Notes: a model not told the origin generated them from the letters alone. A DNA stretch of 64,000 nt from CAWAND01 sp963797485 (GCA_963797485.1 CAWCPF010000004.1:62001-126000), one strand, 5' to 3'. Positions 39,012-50,455 are shown, counted from the stretch's first letter. Translations and numbers: made by a program.

Positions 39012-41378
39012 TCAGCCGCCGGCCAGCGCCAGGCGCCCGGCCAGCTGCAGGGCCAGCCAATCCTGATCGACCGGAAGCGATCGCACGCGCACGCCGCAGG
39101 CGTTGAAGATGGCGTTGGTGATGGCCGGCGTGGTGGGGATGCTGCTGATTTCGCCCACGCCCTTGGCCCCATACGGACCGTCGCGCGGTGGGATCTTCGA
39201 CGACGAACGGCCATGATGTCGGGGTGTGGACGATGGATGGCATCTCGGTAGCGGGCCAGCCGGTCGCTGAAGACCATGCCATCTTCGACGATGAACTCTT
39301 CGGTCAGCGGCGTTGCCCAAGCCCATCATGATCCCGCCCTCGATCTGGCCTTGCAGCCCAAGCGGGTTGATGGCCTTGCCAACGTCGGTGGCGGCCATGA
39401 CCTGGCAGCGCCTCCACCTCGCCGGTCTGCCAGATCGACTTCCACCTCGGCGGCCTGCGCGGCGAAGGAGAAGGCGAAGTGCATGTCGCCCGGCTCTGCC
39501 CAGCGGCTGGGTTTCTGGGGCCCAGTACTCGTAGAGCTGCCTTGGGTTCGCGCCCTTCGTGCCGCATCATGCCCACGACCTCGCCCATCGGCACCCGATC
39601 GCCCGTTGACCTGGGCCAAGCCCTTCGATGAAGCGAATATCCTGGGGGGGCTGGTCGTAGCGTTTCGGCCAGGGTGGCGGCCATTGACTTCGCGCAGCGT
39701 GCCGGCGGCCATGCGAGCGGCGTTGCCGGTGACGTACGTCTGGCGCGAGGCGGTCGTCGGGCCGCCGTCGGGGGTCAGGTCGGTGTCCGAGAGCAGCACT
39801 CGCACCCGGTCTAAGGCAGGGCAAGCTCTTCGGCGGCGATCATTTGCAGCACGCGTTACCAGGCCCTGGCCGATCTCGGCTGCCGACGTGCGCACTTCGG
39901 CCGTGCCGTCCTCGTACAGCTCGACCTCGGCGGAGGACTTGTCCGGGCGCGCCGCCGCCCAGGCCGGTGTTCTTGTAGCGCGGCCGATAGGCCCCATGCC
40001 CGCACCTTCCCGGGGCGCCGTCGACCGGGGCAGGGAGCGAACGGATCCCGCCCGGGGCGTGCGCCGGCGGAGTTCTTCTTCTACGCGATCCAGACAGTCC
40101 AGCAGGCCGGCGCTCTCGCGCAGCACCTGGCCGGTGTTGGTCGCCGATCCCACCCGCAAGCGCGTTCTTCTGCCGAAAGTGCCAACGGATCCATGCCCAG
40201 CCGCGCCGCCAGCTCGTCCATCGCCGACTCGACGGCGAAGGCCGACTGAGTGACCCCGAAGCCCCGGAACGCGCCGGCCGGCGGGTTGTTGGTGTACATG
40301 GCGTAGCAATCGGCTTTCACGTGCGGGAATGACATACGGCCCGGCCGAGTGGGTCGTGGCGCGGGTCATCACCTTTTCGCCGAGCGAGGCATAAGCGCCG
40401 GTGTCGCCGTACAATTCCGACTCGGCTGCCACCAGAGTTGCCCGTCAGCGTCGCTGCCCAGCCGAACCCGAATTTGAGTGGCATGCCGCTTGGGATGGAC
40501 CAGCAGGCTCTCGTGCCGGTCCCAAAGGATCTTGACCGGCCGGCCGGTCGGCTTGGGCCAGCAGGGCGGCGTGAATCTGTCCGGCGATGTCCTCCTTGCC
40601 GCCGAACCCGCCGCCGATCAACCGGCCGACGATATGCACCTGTTCATTCGGGGATGGCGAGGCAACGGGCCACCTGCGACCGGTCGGCATAGGGGATTTG
40701 TGAGCCGACGTGGATTTCGATCCGGCCATCGTCGGTGATGCGCGCCGAGGCTGCACTCTGGCTCAATATAGGCCTGCTCGGTGGTGGGTGTGTGGAACAT
40801 CTCCTCGACCACCTGGGCGGCTCTCGGCGAAACCGATCTCCATGTCGCCCTTTCGCACCTTGATGTGTTTGAGCAGGTTGCCCTTCTCGTGCAATTTGGG
40901 AGCATCTGACTGGCGCGCCATGACCGGGTCGGACACCACGGGCAGCGGCTCGTATTCGGCCTCGATCAGCTCCAGCGCCTGGTCGGCGATGTCGGGCGTG
41001 TCGGCCGCCACCAGGGCCACCGCGTCGCCCACGTAGCGGACCTTGTCCGCCGACCCCCACCAGCACCGGCCAATCGTAGGTCACCAGGCCGTGGTTCGGC
41101 TCGCCGGGAACATCCTCTGCCGTGAGCACGGCCCGAACGCCGTGCAGGGCCCTTGCGGCCTCGACGGTCGAGCCGCTTCAAGATCCCATGGGGAACGGCT
41201 GCCCGCAGGGCGCGCCCGGCAAGCATCTCCGGGAAAGTCAGTAGTCGTCGGTGAATATCGCCGCGCCGGTGACTTTGGCCACGGCGTCGGGCCTGATCAC
41301 GGCATGCCCGACGATTTTGGTCGTGTCCGAACCCGGCATGGCCGGTGCGGAGACCGGTTCCCCGGTCTGCCACGACAT
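39012..41378 (-). CDS. xanthine-dehydrogenase-type molybdopterin subunit, heavily frameshifted
   Basis: This is the large Mo subunit of the xanthine oxidase family. Reading on the minus strand, it begins with KIVGHAVIRPDAVAKVTGAAIFTDD. At least ten frame changes follow, but family motifs persist: GRLIGGGFGGKEDI (about 40.6 kb), PPAGAFRGFGVTQSAFAVES (about 40.2 kb) and the active-site Glu in GAKGVGEISSIPTTPAITNA (about 39.1 kb). Joined length is about 780 aa, normal for XdhA. The AFRGFG motif points to xanthine or related N-heterocycle hydroxylases rather than CO dehydrogenase. The start (MSWQTGEPV at 41378, or 41339) continues in frame with the 2Fe-2S subunit. It is coded as a gene, but pseudogene status cannot be excluded. 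Confidence 0.75.
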
Positions 41379-41831
41379 GCGGCCGGCGGCCTGCACGGCG
41401 TTGATGATGGTGGGGTAGCCGGCACAACGGCACAGGGTGTCTTTCGAGGCGGCCCGAATTTCGGTGCTCGCCGCGTCCGGTCGCTCGTTGAGCAGCGCAT
41501 ACGCAGCCATGATCTGGCCGGGGATGCAGAAGCCGCACTGCACGGCCCCGTATTGAACAAAGGACTTCTGCAACGGATGGAGCTGTTCGTCCTGCGCCAG
41601 GCCCTCGATCGTGACCAGGTCATATCCTTCTACCCTGGCGGTGAGCAGCCGGCAGGCGAGCACGGCTTCCCGTCAAGGACCACGGTGCAGCTGCCGCACT
41701 CCAGTTCATCGCATCCGACCTTGGTGCCGGTCAGCCCTAGCCGGAGTCGCAGCGTATCCGAGAGCATTTCTCCGGGATCCGGGGTGACTTCGACCTGGTT
41801 CGCCATTGAGTTTGAAACGTATCGTCTCCAT
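41379..41831 (-). CDS. xanthine-dehydrogenase-type 2Fe-2S subunit, frameshifted near N-terminus
   Basis: This small electron-transfer subunit has two 2Fe-2S centres. The plant-type centre reads GCDELECGSCTVV, and the second has CGFCIPGQ and CRCAGYPTIINAV. METIRFKLNGE from ATG 41831 joins EVTPDPGEML after a one-base shift near 41800. A further break near 41660 separates CTVVLDG from LACRLLTARVEGYD. It is about 150 aa, normal. The last codons read straight into the Mo subunit, so the stop is lost or the two are fused. Confidence 0.78.
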
Positions 41832-41873
41832 GCCTCCGCCTCCTATGCCTCGGCGCCGATCAGCCCGCCGGCT

Positions 41874-42774
41874 CTATGCCGGCTGCAGCCCGACCGGGCT
41901 CACCCTGGCCAATGCCGTGCCCACAGCCCGTTCAAGAAGACCCGGTAAGATGGCGCCGATAGTCGGCGGTGGCTCGATGCGGGCTGGTGCGCATTTGGGT
42001 TTCTCCTGCGGCGCTGCTTGCGCCGCCACCTGGACCGCATCGCTCCACAGTTCGCCCTCGATGGCGGCCTCAGCCCTTCGCGGCACGCAGTGGGCGCGGC
42101 CCCGCCGGCCCGATGGCGAGCCGTATGTCCTCGATGGTCCCATCCCTCGCAAGCCGGACCCAGCAGCCCATGTTGAGGATGGCGATAGCGACGCCCTGTG
42201 GCCGCATGATCCGATGAAAGGCCGACCCTTCGCCGGCCTGCTTTGGGCAGCCGGAAGGCGATAATGGCGATCGCGGTCGCGGTCGAAAGCTGGGTTCGCC
42301 AGGGCCCATGAAAAGGCTCTCCAGCGGCACCCAGTGCACCCCATCCGGTCCGGCGAGCTGGGCTTCGGCGTCCAGCGCAAGCAGCGCAATCGTGCCGTCG
42401 CCGGCCGGGAGCGCGTGGGCCACGTTGCCGCCCAGCGTGGCGACCGGCCGCACCTGGGGGCCGCCGATCAGCTCTCCCGCTTCTGCCAGCGCCAGAGCAT
42501 GCTCCCGGATCAGGGGGTGGGAACCAGTTGGCGTAGGGGCATGGCGGCCCCCAAGCGGACCGTGTCGTGGTCTTCTTCGATCGTGTTCATGTCGGGCACG
42601 CCGACTGACGTCGATCAGGCGATGGACAGGAGGATGCCGGCCCTGCTCGATATCCAGAAGCAGGTCGGTCCCGCCAGCCACCAGGCATGCCAGCCCTGGG
42701 GAACTGCTGAGAGACTCCAGAATGCCGTCTAACAGAATCCGGGCGAACGTATTCGTCGCAAATTTGACCATCAT
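41874..42774 (-). CDS. xanthine-dehydrogenase-type FAD-binding subunit, frameshifted
   Basis: This medium FAD subunit has LVAGGTDLLLDIEQG (the AGGT FAD loop) and the second FAD motif LIGGPQVRPVATLGGNVAHA. Breaks lie near 42,600, where PDMNTIEEDHD is found in another frame, and near 42,100 before AAIEGELWSDAVQVAAQ. About 300 aa when joined, normal. It is first of the three enzyme genes and follows the nucleoside transporter ATPase by 233 bases. Confidence 0.78.
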
Positions 42775-43007
42775 ACGTTTTCCGTGTGTGTGGGGACCGG
42801 TGGCACTTATCGACGAGTGGGGGGCACTCGACGCCGCCCTGGGCTCACCCAGGACGACCGCCGGCCCGGTCAGTGTCCCATTCTAGCAGAAGGCCAAACC
42901 ACGGTGAGCAACTATCCACCGCCGCCGGCAACTGGCGTCAATGGTGTCTCCCCCGAGCGCGTGCCTGCCTCAGACCGGATCGCCTCCAAGGGGCGTGCCG
43001 GCCATCA

Positions 43008-44511
43008 TCATGCCCAGAGTCTTCTACGCTTGGCCTCCTGGGTTCGCACCACGCCCATGATGCGTCCCTCATATATCACGCCGATACGATCGGACAGATT
43101 TCGGATCTCATCCAGGTCCTCCGAAATCAAGAGGGTTGCCGTGCCAAGTTGACGCTGGGCAAGCAGCCGTTGGTGGATGTACTCCGTACTGCCAATGTCG
43201 ACCCCACGCGTGGGCTGGGCGGCAATCAGCACCGACGGTTGTCGGGAGAGCTCCCGGGCCAGGATCAGCTTCTGGATATTGCCACCCGAAAGATTGCGCA
43301 AGCGGGGTGTGGATGGTTGGGAGTCTTGATGTCGAAGTCGTGGACGAGGTCGTGGCAATGGTCTTCAATGGCCCGGAAATTCATCAATGATCGAGCGGGC
43401 GAACGGACCCCGGCCGTGGTCCTCCAGCATCAAATTCTCCTCGACCGACAGCTCTTTGATGACCCCGTCTCGCATCCGCTCCTCGGGGATGTAGGCCAGG
43501 CCGCGGGCGATGAGTCTGTTCCGGGTGCTCCCCTGTGACATCCGGGCCATCGAGTTGCACGGAGCCACCTTCAGGTTTGCGCAACCCAGCAATCGACTCG
43601 GCAAGCTGTCTCTGTCCGTTTCCAGACACCCCGGCCAGCCCCAAAATCTCGCCGGCATCGCACCTGTAAACTGGCGCCCCGCACGGCCATCAGCTGGTTG
43701 TCGTTGCGTGCGTGCAGGTCTTCAACGACCAACCGAGGCGGTCCGATGTCCACCGGGATGCGGTACGTGCGCAGCAGGACATCCCTGCCAACCATCCAGC
43801 GCGCGAGCTCCTGAGCCGGTTGGTTCGCGAGGTCGCCACAGTTTGACCACCCGGCCCTGGCGTAGCACCGTGATGCGGTCGCTGATGGAGAGGACCTCGT
43901 GCAGCTTATGGCTGATGAAGATGATGGCGTGTCCTTCGGCGGCCATCCGTCGCAGGGTGGTGAAGAGTTGATCGACCTCTTGGGGTGTGAGGACGGCGGT
44001 GGGTTCGTCGAGGATCAGTAGGTCGGCGCCCCGGTAAAGCGCCTTCAGGATTTCGACCCGTTGCTGCTCGCCGACGGCCAATTGCCAGACCAGCGCATCA
44101 GGGTCGACCTGAAGCCCGTAGGCCTCGGCCAGCCGGCGGATCCGCTCGGCGACGACGTCCAGGTCGAGCAAAGCGCCCCGGGTGGAAGGCAAGGCCCAAG
44201 GCCACGTTGGCGGCCACGCGAAGCGTGGGTACAAGCATGAAATGCTGGTGCACCATGCCGATGCCGTGGCGGATCGAGTTGGCCGGGGACTGAAATCGAC
44301 GCCGGGAACCGTTGATATGGATTTCGCCTTCATCCGGCTCGTGCAGGCCGTACAGGATGCGCATCAGGGTGGTCTTGCCGGCGCCATTCTCGCCCAGCAG
44401 CGCGTGCATCTCGCCGGCACGGACGATAAAGTCCACATGATCATTGGCCAGGACGCCCGGGAAACGCTTGACGATCCCGTGGCCCTCGATACTCTCGAGA
44501 TGGCGATTCAT
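43008..44511 (-). CDS. nucleoside ABC transporter ATPase (NupO/YufO type), frameshifted
   Basis: A double-ATPase protein of the BMP-type sugar/nucleoside importers. The first half has LLGENGAGKTTLMRILYGLHEP, shown here as GENGAGKTTLMRI, the Q-loop GIGMVHQHFMLVPTL, signature VGEQQRVEIL and Walker B LLILDEPTAVLTPQEVD. The second half has LSGGNIQKLILARELSR and QPTRGVDIGSTEYI. The Walker B of the second half reads VLIAAQPTRG, its Asp and Glu lost as usual. At least five frame breaks occur. The start MNRHLESIEGHGIVKRFPG is at 44511. About 500 aa when joined. Confidence 0.82.
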
Positions 44512-44597
44512 GATCGTGCTTCGGCCATCCTTGATGTTGCGCTGACCACTCCGCTGCCCAAATGTCACACCCGAACCTGGAAACTGCGAAGTTGGAT

Positions 44598-44623
44598 GGG
44601 GGAAGGGCCGTTGCCCTTCCCCC
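44598..44623 (-). terminator. hairpin between BMP lipoprotein and ATPase genes
   Basis: GGGGGAAGGG (44598-44607) pairs with CCCTTCCCCC (44614-44623), a 10-bp stem. No T run follows on the minus strand, so it may set relative expression of the binding protein by partial termination or mRNA protection. Confidence 0.4.
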
Positions 44624-44628
44624 GATCT

Positions 44629-45680
44629 TTAAGACATGGAGCTGCTTACTCCGACGGAAGATGTGATCTTGATGCTCCCGTCGCTGATGCCCTGGATTGT
44701 CAGCATCGGCGGCAGACTTGACGTCTGCCGGAAGCTGGTAGCCAGGATTGAACACCATGACCTCGCCCCCGTTGGCCAGGGTCACTGAGAAGGACTGCCC
44801 GCCCAGAGTCCCGGATTCTGGATCAGGCGGATCATCTGCTTGACTACGGTGTCCCAGTGATAGACCTGGCTGGAGACCACGAGATTCTGGGGCCAGCGAG
44901 GACTGATCGGCGTCATTTGCGAACCACGGGAAGTTGTTGTCCTTGGCTACACTAATGGCGCCGGTAACCATCTGGGAGGTGCCACTGAGAACGTCAGCCC
45001 CGGCATTGATCTCTGCTGTGGCTGCTTGGGAGGCCAGGCCGACGTCGCTGAAGGAACCGGTCCAGGTGGTCTTGATGTCAACGCTTGGGTTGACCGACTG
45101 CGCACCGAGGGTGAAGCCCTCAGCATACAGTTTGGCATCCCCGGTCTCGATGGGGACCACCAGTCCCAGGGTCCCGCTCTTCGACAGCATGGCGGCGATG
45201 ACCCCGTTGACGTACCCGCCCTCTTCCGTCCTGGCTTCATAGGCGAAGACATTATTGATGCCCTTATCGGTAAAGGTGTCAACTGTCGTGCCCCAGGCGA
45301 AGCTGGTGTTGGGGAAGTCAGGGGCGATATCCTGGAGTGAGCTGCCGTACTGCGAGCCGTGGGCAATCACAAGCTGGTAACCCTGTGAAGCATAGTCGCG
45401 GATCGCGGCCGCGGCGTCATCGACCACAAACATGTTATCCGAGTACTTGAACTCGAAGTTGCCGGCGCCCATTTCTGTCTGAATGGCCTGCAGTGCGTCA
45501 TACATGCTCTGGCTGAAGGCCACGTCATTGATGGCGCTCGGCAAGATCAGCGCCACTCGGAAGGGTTCCGCGGGCTGCGTGGGTCGGCGGGCGGCTGGTC
45601 GTGGCGCGTCGCCGCGCGCACGCAGAGAGCAGCATGGCCAGCGCAATGAACAAACCCAAAACAACGGATAACTTTCTCAT
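44629..45680 (-). CDS. BMP-family nucleoside-binding lipoprotein, frameshifted
   Basis: This is the extracellular binding protein of the transporter. The signal peptide MRKLSVVLGLFIALAMLLSAC ends in a lipobox with the Cys at residue 21. BMP motifs follow: FRVALILPSAINDVAFSQSM, DYASQGYQLVIAHGSQYG and GTTVDTFTDKGINNVFAYE. Frame breaks are near 45,600, 44,890 and 44,700, before MLTIQGISDGSIKITSSVG and the stop at 44629-44631. About 350 aa when joined. Known relatives bind purine nucleosides. Confidence 0.82.
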
Positions 45681-45787
45681 CTTGGTCTTCCTCCTTGAGG
45701 GACGAGGCATTCTCGCACGCAGTCGTCCACAGATTGCAATGACGATTGGGCTGTGACCGGTTCACCTCCTTCAGTAGACGACCCGTC

Positions 45788-46752
45788 CTAACTCTCGCCT
45801 CTTTCGTAAGTCTTGGTAAGGGCGGCGGGTTGGTTGACACGCGAACGGCGAAGACCAAGCGCCACAATCGTCAATACATAGGGCATCATCACGGCAAAAT
45901 TGGGAGGGATGGGCAGGTTGGCGACCTGGGCCCAATTCTGCAGGGCATTGACGGTACTAAATAGAAGCGAGCCGCCCAGCACGCCCCATGGGCTCCACCC
46001 GCCAAAATAGACCAGCGCCACGGCGATAAAGCCCATACCGGAGGTCAGGTTCTGTTGGAAGACATTGAGCAAGGCAATCGATAGGGACGCGCCGGCGATT
46101 CCCGACATGATCCCGCCGAACGTGACACTGACATAGCGGATGGCATTTACGTTCACTCCCAAGGCATCGGCCGCGGCGGGGTTCTGCCCCACCGACTTCA
46201 GCTTGAGGCCCCAGGTCGTTTTGTTGATCACGAACCAGGCCAATGGAACGACCAGGTAAGCCAGGCGTAAACCAGCAGGTTGTGGTTGAAAAACAACGGG
46301 CACCAAGGTACGGGACTTGGAGAGGCACGGGGATGGGCAGGGTGGGGAAGCCGTTGACGGTGGCTCGACCGTGCCCAGGCCATCTTCTGGAAGAGCAAGT
46401 CGCTCATCCCCAGGCCAAACAGATATACCCCGATACCGCTGATTCCCTGCTCCGCTTTAAGCGTGACACTAATGAAAGCCATCGCCAGGCCCATGATCCC
46501 CCCGACGATCACGGCCGCCGTCAACCCAAGCCACAGGTTTCCGGTGGTCAAGGCCACGTAGAAGGCGGCATAGGCACCCATGAGCATGATGCCTTCCACC
46601 CCCAGGTTGAGCACGCCGCTAAGCTGCCCGAAGGTTTCTCCGATGGTGGCATAGAGATAGGGTGTTGCCAGCCGGATCCCGGAGATGGCAATGCCGACCA
46701 ACACGGCGGGCGTCAGCAGGTTGGTCACGATTCTGCAAGGCCTTATCTTCAC
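45788..46752 (-). CDS. nucleoside ABC transporter permease (NupQ/YufQ type), frameshifted
   Basis: This BPD_transp_2 permease starts GTG AAG ATA, and its start codon overlaps the stop of the upstream permease (GTGA). It has RLATPYLYATIGETFGQLSGV and GVEGIMLMGAYAAFYVALTTG near the N-terminus. After a break near 46,300, PLAWFVINKTTWGLKLKSVG and PAAADALGVNVN follow, the conserved permease motif. Joined length is about 320 aa. Forms a channel with the neighbouring permease. Confidence 0.82.
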
Positions 46753-47872
46753 CGGCTGGGCTGGATTTCACCTGGGGCTTGGGCCAGCTCCTGCCTGGTG
46801 GCGATGTTCCTGCGCCAAATCTCACTGGCCACGACAAAGACCACCACAAGGCCGTTGAGCGCAGTAATCAGCGCCGTAGGCACCTGGACCACGCGCTGCA
46901 TCTTATTTGCGCCCACCAGCAAGGCCCCAAACAGGACGGAGGCCGGGATCGTCCCCAGAGGATGAAGTTGGCCGAAGAGCGCAGCCACAATGCCGTTGAA
47001 GCCGGCCCCACCCGTAAACCCGGTGGCCGAGCCGTCGGTGAAGAGACGATGATTGACTCCGATGACCTGAGTAACCCCAGCCAAGCCGGCCAGAGCGCCG
47101 GCCAGTATCATGGCCAATGCCGCATAACGCTCGACTCGGATGCCGGCACGGCGCGGAGGCCTGCGGGTTCAGGCCGACGGCGCGTATCCGATATCCCCAG
47201 GTGGTCCTCCACAAAGCACCCAAACCAGGACGCCACCAGAATGGCCAGGCCGACGCCAAGATTGAGGCGGGTTGGGGCCAGGCGGGGCAGAAAACTGGCT
47301 TCTGGCAGTTGAGCCGTTTGGGGAATGAAAGATCCCTGTTGAATCTGGGCGGGGTCCATGATGGGCCCGCTGAGCAGGTAGTTCATCAGTTGGGCGGCGA
47401 TGCCGTTCATCATGATGGTGGTCAGGATCTCATTGACCTTAAGATAGGCCTTCAGCACACCCGGCACAGTGCCCCACAAGGCACCTCCAAGCAATCCCGC
47501 AGTCAAACAAAGGGGTATGAATGCCCAGCTCGGCCAGGTCGGCAAGGACAAGGCGGTGATGGTGCCGGCCAGCGCGCCAACCACCATTTGCCCTTCCCCG
47601 CCGATGTTGATCATGCCGCCTCGGAAGGCCACACAGATGCCGGCGCCGATGAAGAGGAGAGGGGTGGCCTTGACGATCGTGTCGGCGAACGAATTGAGGC
47701 TGCCGAAGGCGCCCTGGATCAGGGCTGCGTAGGCGGTCACTGGGTTGGCACGCAAGGCGAAGAGCATGACGGCGCCAACCAGGAACGCGGCCATCGCTGC
47801 AAGGAATGGAACCAATGACCGCAGCCAGTACTGCGCTTGAAACCACCGTAGGAAGGGTGTGAAGGAAGGCAT
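46749..47872 (-). CDS. nucleoside ABC transporter permease (NupP/YufP type), frameshifted
   Basis: This is the first transporter gene on the minus strand. MPSFTPFLRWFQAQYWLRS starts at 47872, followed by helices, FRGGMINIGGEGQMVVGALAG and LKAYLKVNEILTTIMMNGIA, the permease cytoplasmic motif. Frame breaks near 47,230 and 47,120 separate this from GYRIRAVGLNPQAS and from MAMILAGALAGLAGVTQVIG. Joined length is about 374 aa, normal. Confidence 0.82.
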
Positions 47873-48180
47873 GATTTCTCCCAGAGATCCTGCCCTGGTT
47901 CGGAGGCTGCCCCGCCTTACGCACTCCGGCGGGCAAAACCTCGTGGGGGCCATCCTGTCCGCAGCCCGCCCGAGTGCGGGCTCGCATCTTGCAGGCCGTT
48001 TGAATGACTGGCACCACTGTTGACCCCAGCTCGTTGGTGCCAGGCGGGGGAAATGTCGGTCGCAGGCTCCTGCCGTGAAGAAGGAGATGCTATGCCAGGG
48101 CGTCCCGACATCACCGGTTTCCGGTGTCGTCGGCCCGTGCCATGATCGTCTGGAATTAATAGACGAGAAGTCTTGGGCAT
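47873..48180 (-). promoter_or_regulatory. structured upstream region of the nucleoside transporter operon
   Basis: No gene seen. CTGGCACCA (48008-48016) pairs with TGGTGCCAG (48035-48043), a perfect 9-bp stem. ACCGG/CCGGT forms a small hairpin near 48,115. TCGTCT (48146-48151) and AGACGA (48161-48166) form an inverted repeat with a nine-base, AT-rich spacer, a plausible repressor site. I did not recognise a known purine riboswitch consensus. Confidence 0.35.
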
Positions 48181-49005
48181 CAGGTTAGAGAGAATTCCTA
48201 GCCTCGGCTTAGCCGTCCAGCCTGGAAACGAGTGGACTGCCCCTGTGCGTCGGGATGGAAAGGTCCCGTAGGACTGCAGTGAGTGGGGCGCCGACCAAAG
48301 CCGCCCAGGCAAGGCCGGGTTCGGACAGGGCAAAGTATAGGTTGCGCCGCCGGGTGAGACCAGTGCCGAATGTCAGACAATCGGCAGGTCTTCCGGTGTC
48401 GGCGGCTGCCAGGTTGAGACCTCGACCGATCGTTGGCTTGATCTGAATCCAAGGGGCTGTCTCAAAAGAGACAGCCCCTTCTGCTTTCATCTTCGTCCCC
48501 TTGATCCATGTCGCCGCGAACACCCAGGAGGAGCCTCGTCCCTTAGCGAGCTGGAGGTGATGACGCCCGTCATCACGGGCCTTGTCTGCGGCCACCCTCG
48601 GCCTCACGCCGTCTCGATCGGAATGTCAGAGAGGCGAGGCCGCACTCATCCGGAATGACGTCGGGGTGTGTGGCCCACTCCGAATGACGTGGATGGGGTC
48701 TGGTCCCGCTTGGGAAGAAATAGAGAGGGCCGCCCGGCTCCCCACGCATGTCATCCCGAGGGCCGGAGGCCCGAGGGATCGCCGATGCGCGACCACAGGA
48801 GTCGAGGTGCTTGGCCCGGCATCAGGTGCATTGGCTCCAAGACCCAGCTCAATCGGGAGCCATCACGGCGATTCCTCACTCGGCTCCGCCTCGCTCGGAA
48901 TGGCATGAGGGGAGGGATGTGATCCGCTCGGGATGAGATGGTGGGACGTTTTCAGTCCGACCCAGGTTGGCGCCTGCCGCGGGGCCGAGGTTTCGACAAT
49001 GGGAA
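48181..49005. other. non-coding, repeat-rich intergenic region
   Basis: About 820 bases without a convincing gene, holding one hairpin repeat and bordered by another. Related degenerate units recur, including CCGGAATGACGT, CCGAATGACGT, GCTCGGAATGGCAT and the hairpin CGAGGGCCGGAGGCCCGAGG near 48,760. These resemble the dispersed intergenic repeats common in large Chloroflexota genomes. Confidence 0.5.
48451..48480. repeat. palindromic hairpin, GGGGCTGTCTC family, copy 2
   Basis: AAGGGGCTGTCTC (48451-48463) and GAGACAGCCCCTT (48468-48480) form a perfect 13-bp stem with an AAAA loop. Same core as the pnp terminator. Confidence 0.75.
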
Positions 49006-49037
49006 GGGGCTGTCTCACAAGCTCGTGAGACAGCCCC
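49006..49037 (-). repeat. palindromic hairpin, GGGGCTGTCTC family, copy 3
   Basis: GGGGCTGTCTCAC (49006-49018) and GTGAGACAGCCCC (49025-49037) form a perfect 13-bp stem. It lies just downstream of the hlyD-like gene on the minus strand, where a terminator would be expected. Confidence 0.7.
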
Positions 49038-49062
49038 GTTTGATGCCCTCGCAACCGCGCAA

Positions 49063-50314
49063 TTAATCGGGCGTGAAGGTCACATCGGTGGGCATGCCGG
49101 GGATGAGCTTCCCCTGACCGTTCTGGATCGAAAGCTCGATCCCGTAGACCGTCGTCTGGCGGACGTCCTTGGTTTGGACGTTGCGGGGCGTGAATTCCGC
49201 CTGGTCGGAGATGGCGGTCACCACGGCGTCAAAAGTCTCCCCGGGGAATGAGTCCACCGCCAGGCCGGCATGTTCGCCAAGGGTGATCTGCCCGTAGCGA
49301 TCTTCGGGAATGTAGACTTTGACCTGCAGCGATTGCAGATCCCCGAGACTCAACACCGTCATGCCCGCCTGGACCACTTCTCCAGGCTCGAGGCTGCGCG
49401 TCAACACGACGCCCGCCGACGGGGCGCGCACGATCAGCTTGTCAAGCTGCAGATCGATGGCCGCGATCTGGGCTTGGGTGGCGGCTTGGGCGGCGGCCAG
49501 GGCGGCCTGAGCGGAGTCCACCTGGGCTTGCGCCATGGCCAGGTCGGCCGAATCGGGCCCGATTTTGACTTTCTCGAATTCGGCCGCTGCCTGGTCGACT
49601 TCGGCCTGGGCCACGCCCACCTGCGCATCCAGAATGGCCTGGTCGAAATCGGTCGGCGAGCCGGTGTACCAGTTCAGGCTGGCCTTGATGACATCGCGCG
49701 CATGCCGGGCGTTGTACAGATCGGCCTCGGCGGCTGCCCGCTTGGCGTTGTCGGAGGCTAAGTTCTTTAGGCCGTTGACGACATCCTGGGCGTGGTCGAC
49801 GGCTTCGTCGGCCAGGGTCAGCTGCGCGTTGATGCCGTCGATGGTCTCGGAGCTGGCCCGGTTGCCCGCCTGTTGCCAGGAGCTGTGCCGCATGGAGTCA
49901 TCCAGCGCCTTGCGAGCGTTGGCCAGGTCAAGCGCCGCCTGAGCCGTGGCCAGCGCCGAGTGGTCGTTCAAATCGGCTATGGCGTTTTGGGCGGTAAGGA
50001 GCGCCACGCGCGGCGTCGGCGGAGGCCGACGCGCCGGCGGTTGCGGTTTGCTGGCGCTGAAGCTGGAGGGTCTGATCTTCGAAGCGGAACAGCGGATCGC
50101 CGGCGGCGACGCTGTCTCCCTTGTCGACCATGACTTCGGCCACTCGGCCGCTGATCTCCGCAGCGATCGAGATTTCATCGGCCTCGATCACTCCCGAGGC
50201 GCTGATCGAAGCCGCCTCGGCCGAAGATGGGGTGTTGAGCACGTACAACCCCCCGGCAGCCAGGGCCAGGATCAGGACAGCCGGGATAATCACACGCAGC
50301 ACGGACTTAGACAT
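49063..50314 (-). CDS. HlyD-family membrane fusion/periplasmic adaptor (YbhG-like), frameshifted
   Basis: The N-terminus MSKSVLRVIIPAVLILALAAG is a signal-anchor. The biotinyl-lipoyl-like segment EISGRVAEVMVDKGDSVAAG precedes a frame break near 50,010. A long Ala-rich coiled coil follows (ALATAQAALDLANARKALDD), then the second lipoyl half (LDKLIVRAPSAGVVLTRSLE) and beta-barrel end GMPTDVTF. Joined length is about 416 aa. It is last in the exporter operon. Confidence 0.85.
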
Positions 50315-50455
50315 GACGGACCTCCCATCGTGAGCCCAAAGACAGGCGAGCAGGATGACTTCAAAGCGGCGGGCATTTCCGGTTCTCGGCGCGCCCGGGC
50401 GCTTGGCTGGCGGATCGTGAACGAAGCTTGCGCGACGTTTTCTCCTGGCCGGCTT

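Noticed and set aside
48451..49037. Insertion sequence bounded by the two hairpins
   Set aside because: No transposase or target duplication, and each hairpin is itself a full palindrome, as in a terminator or REP-like repeat.
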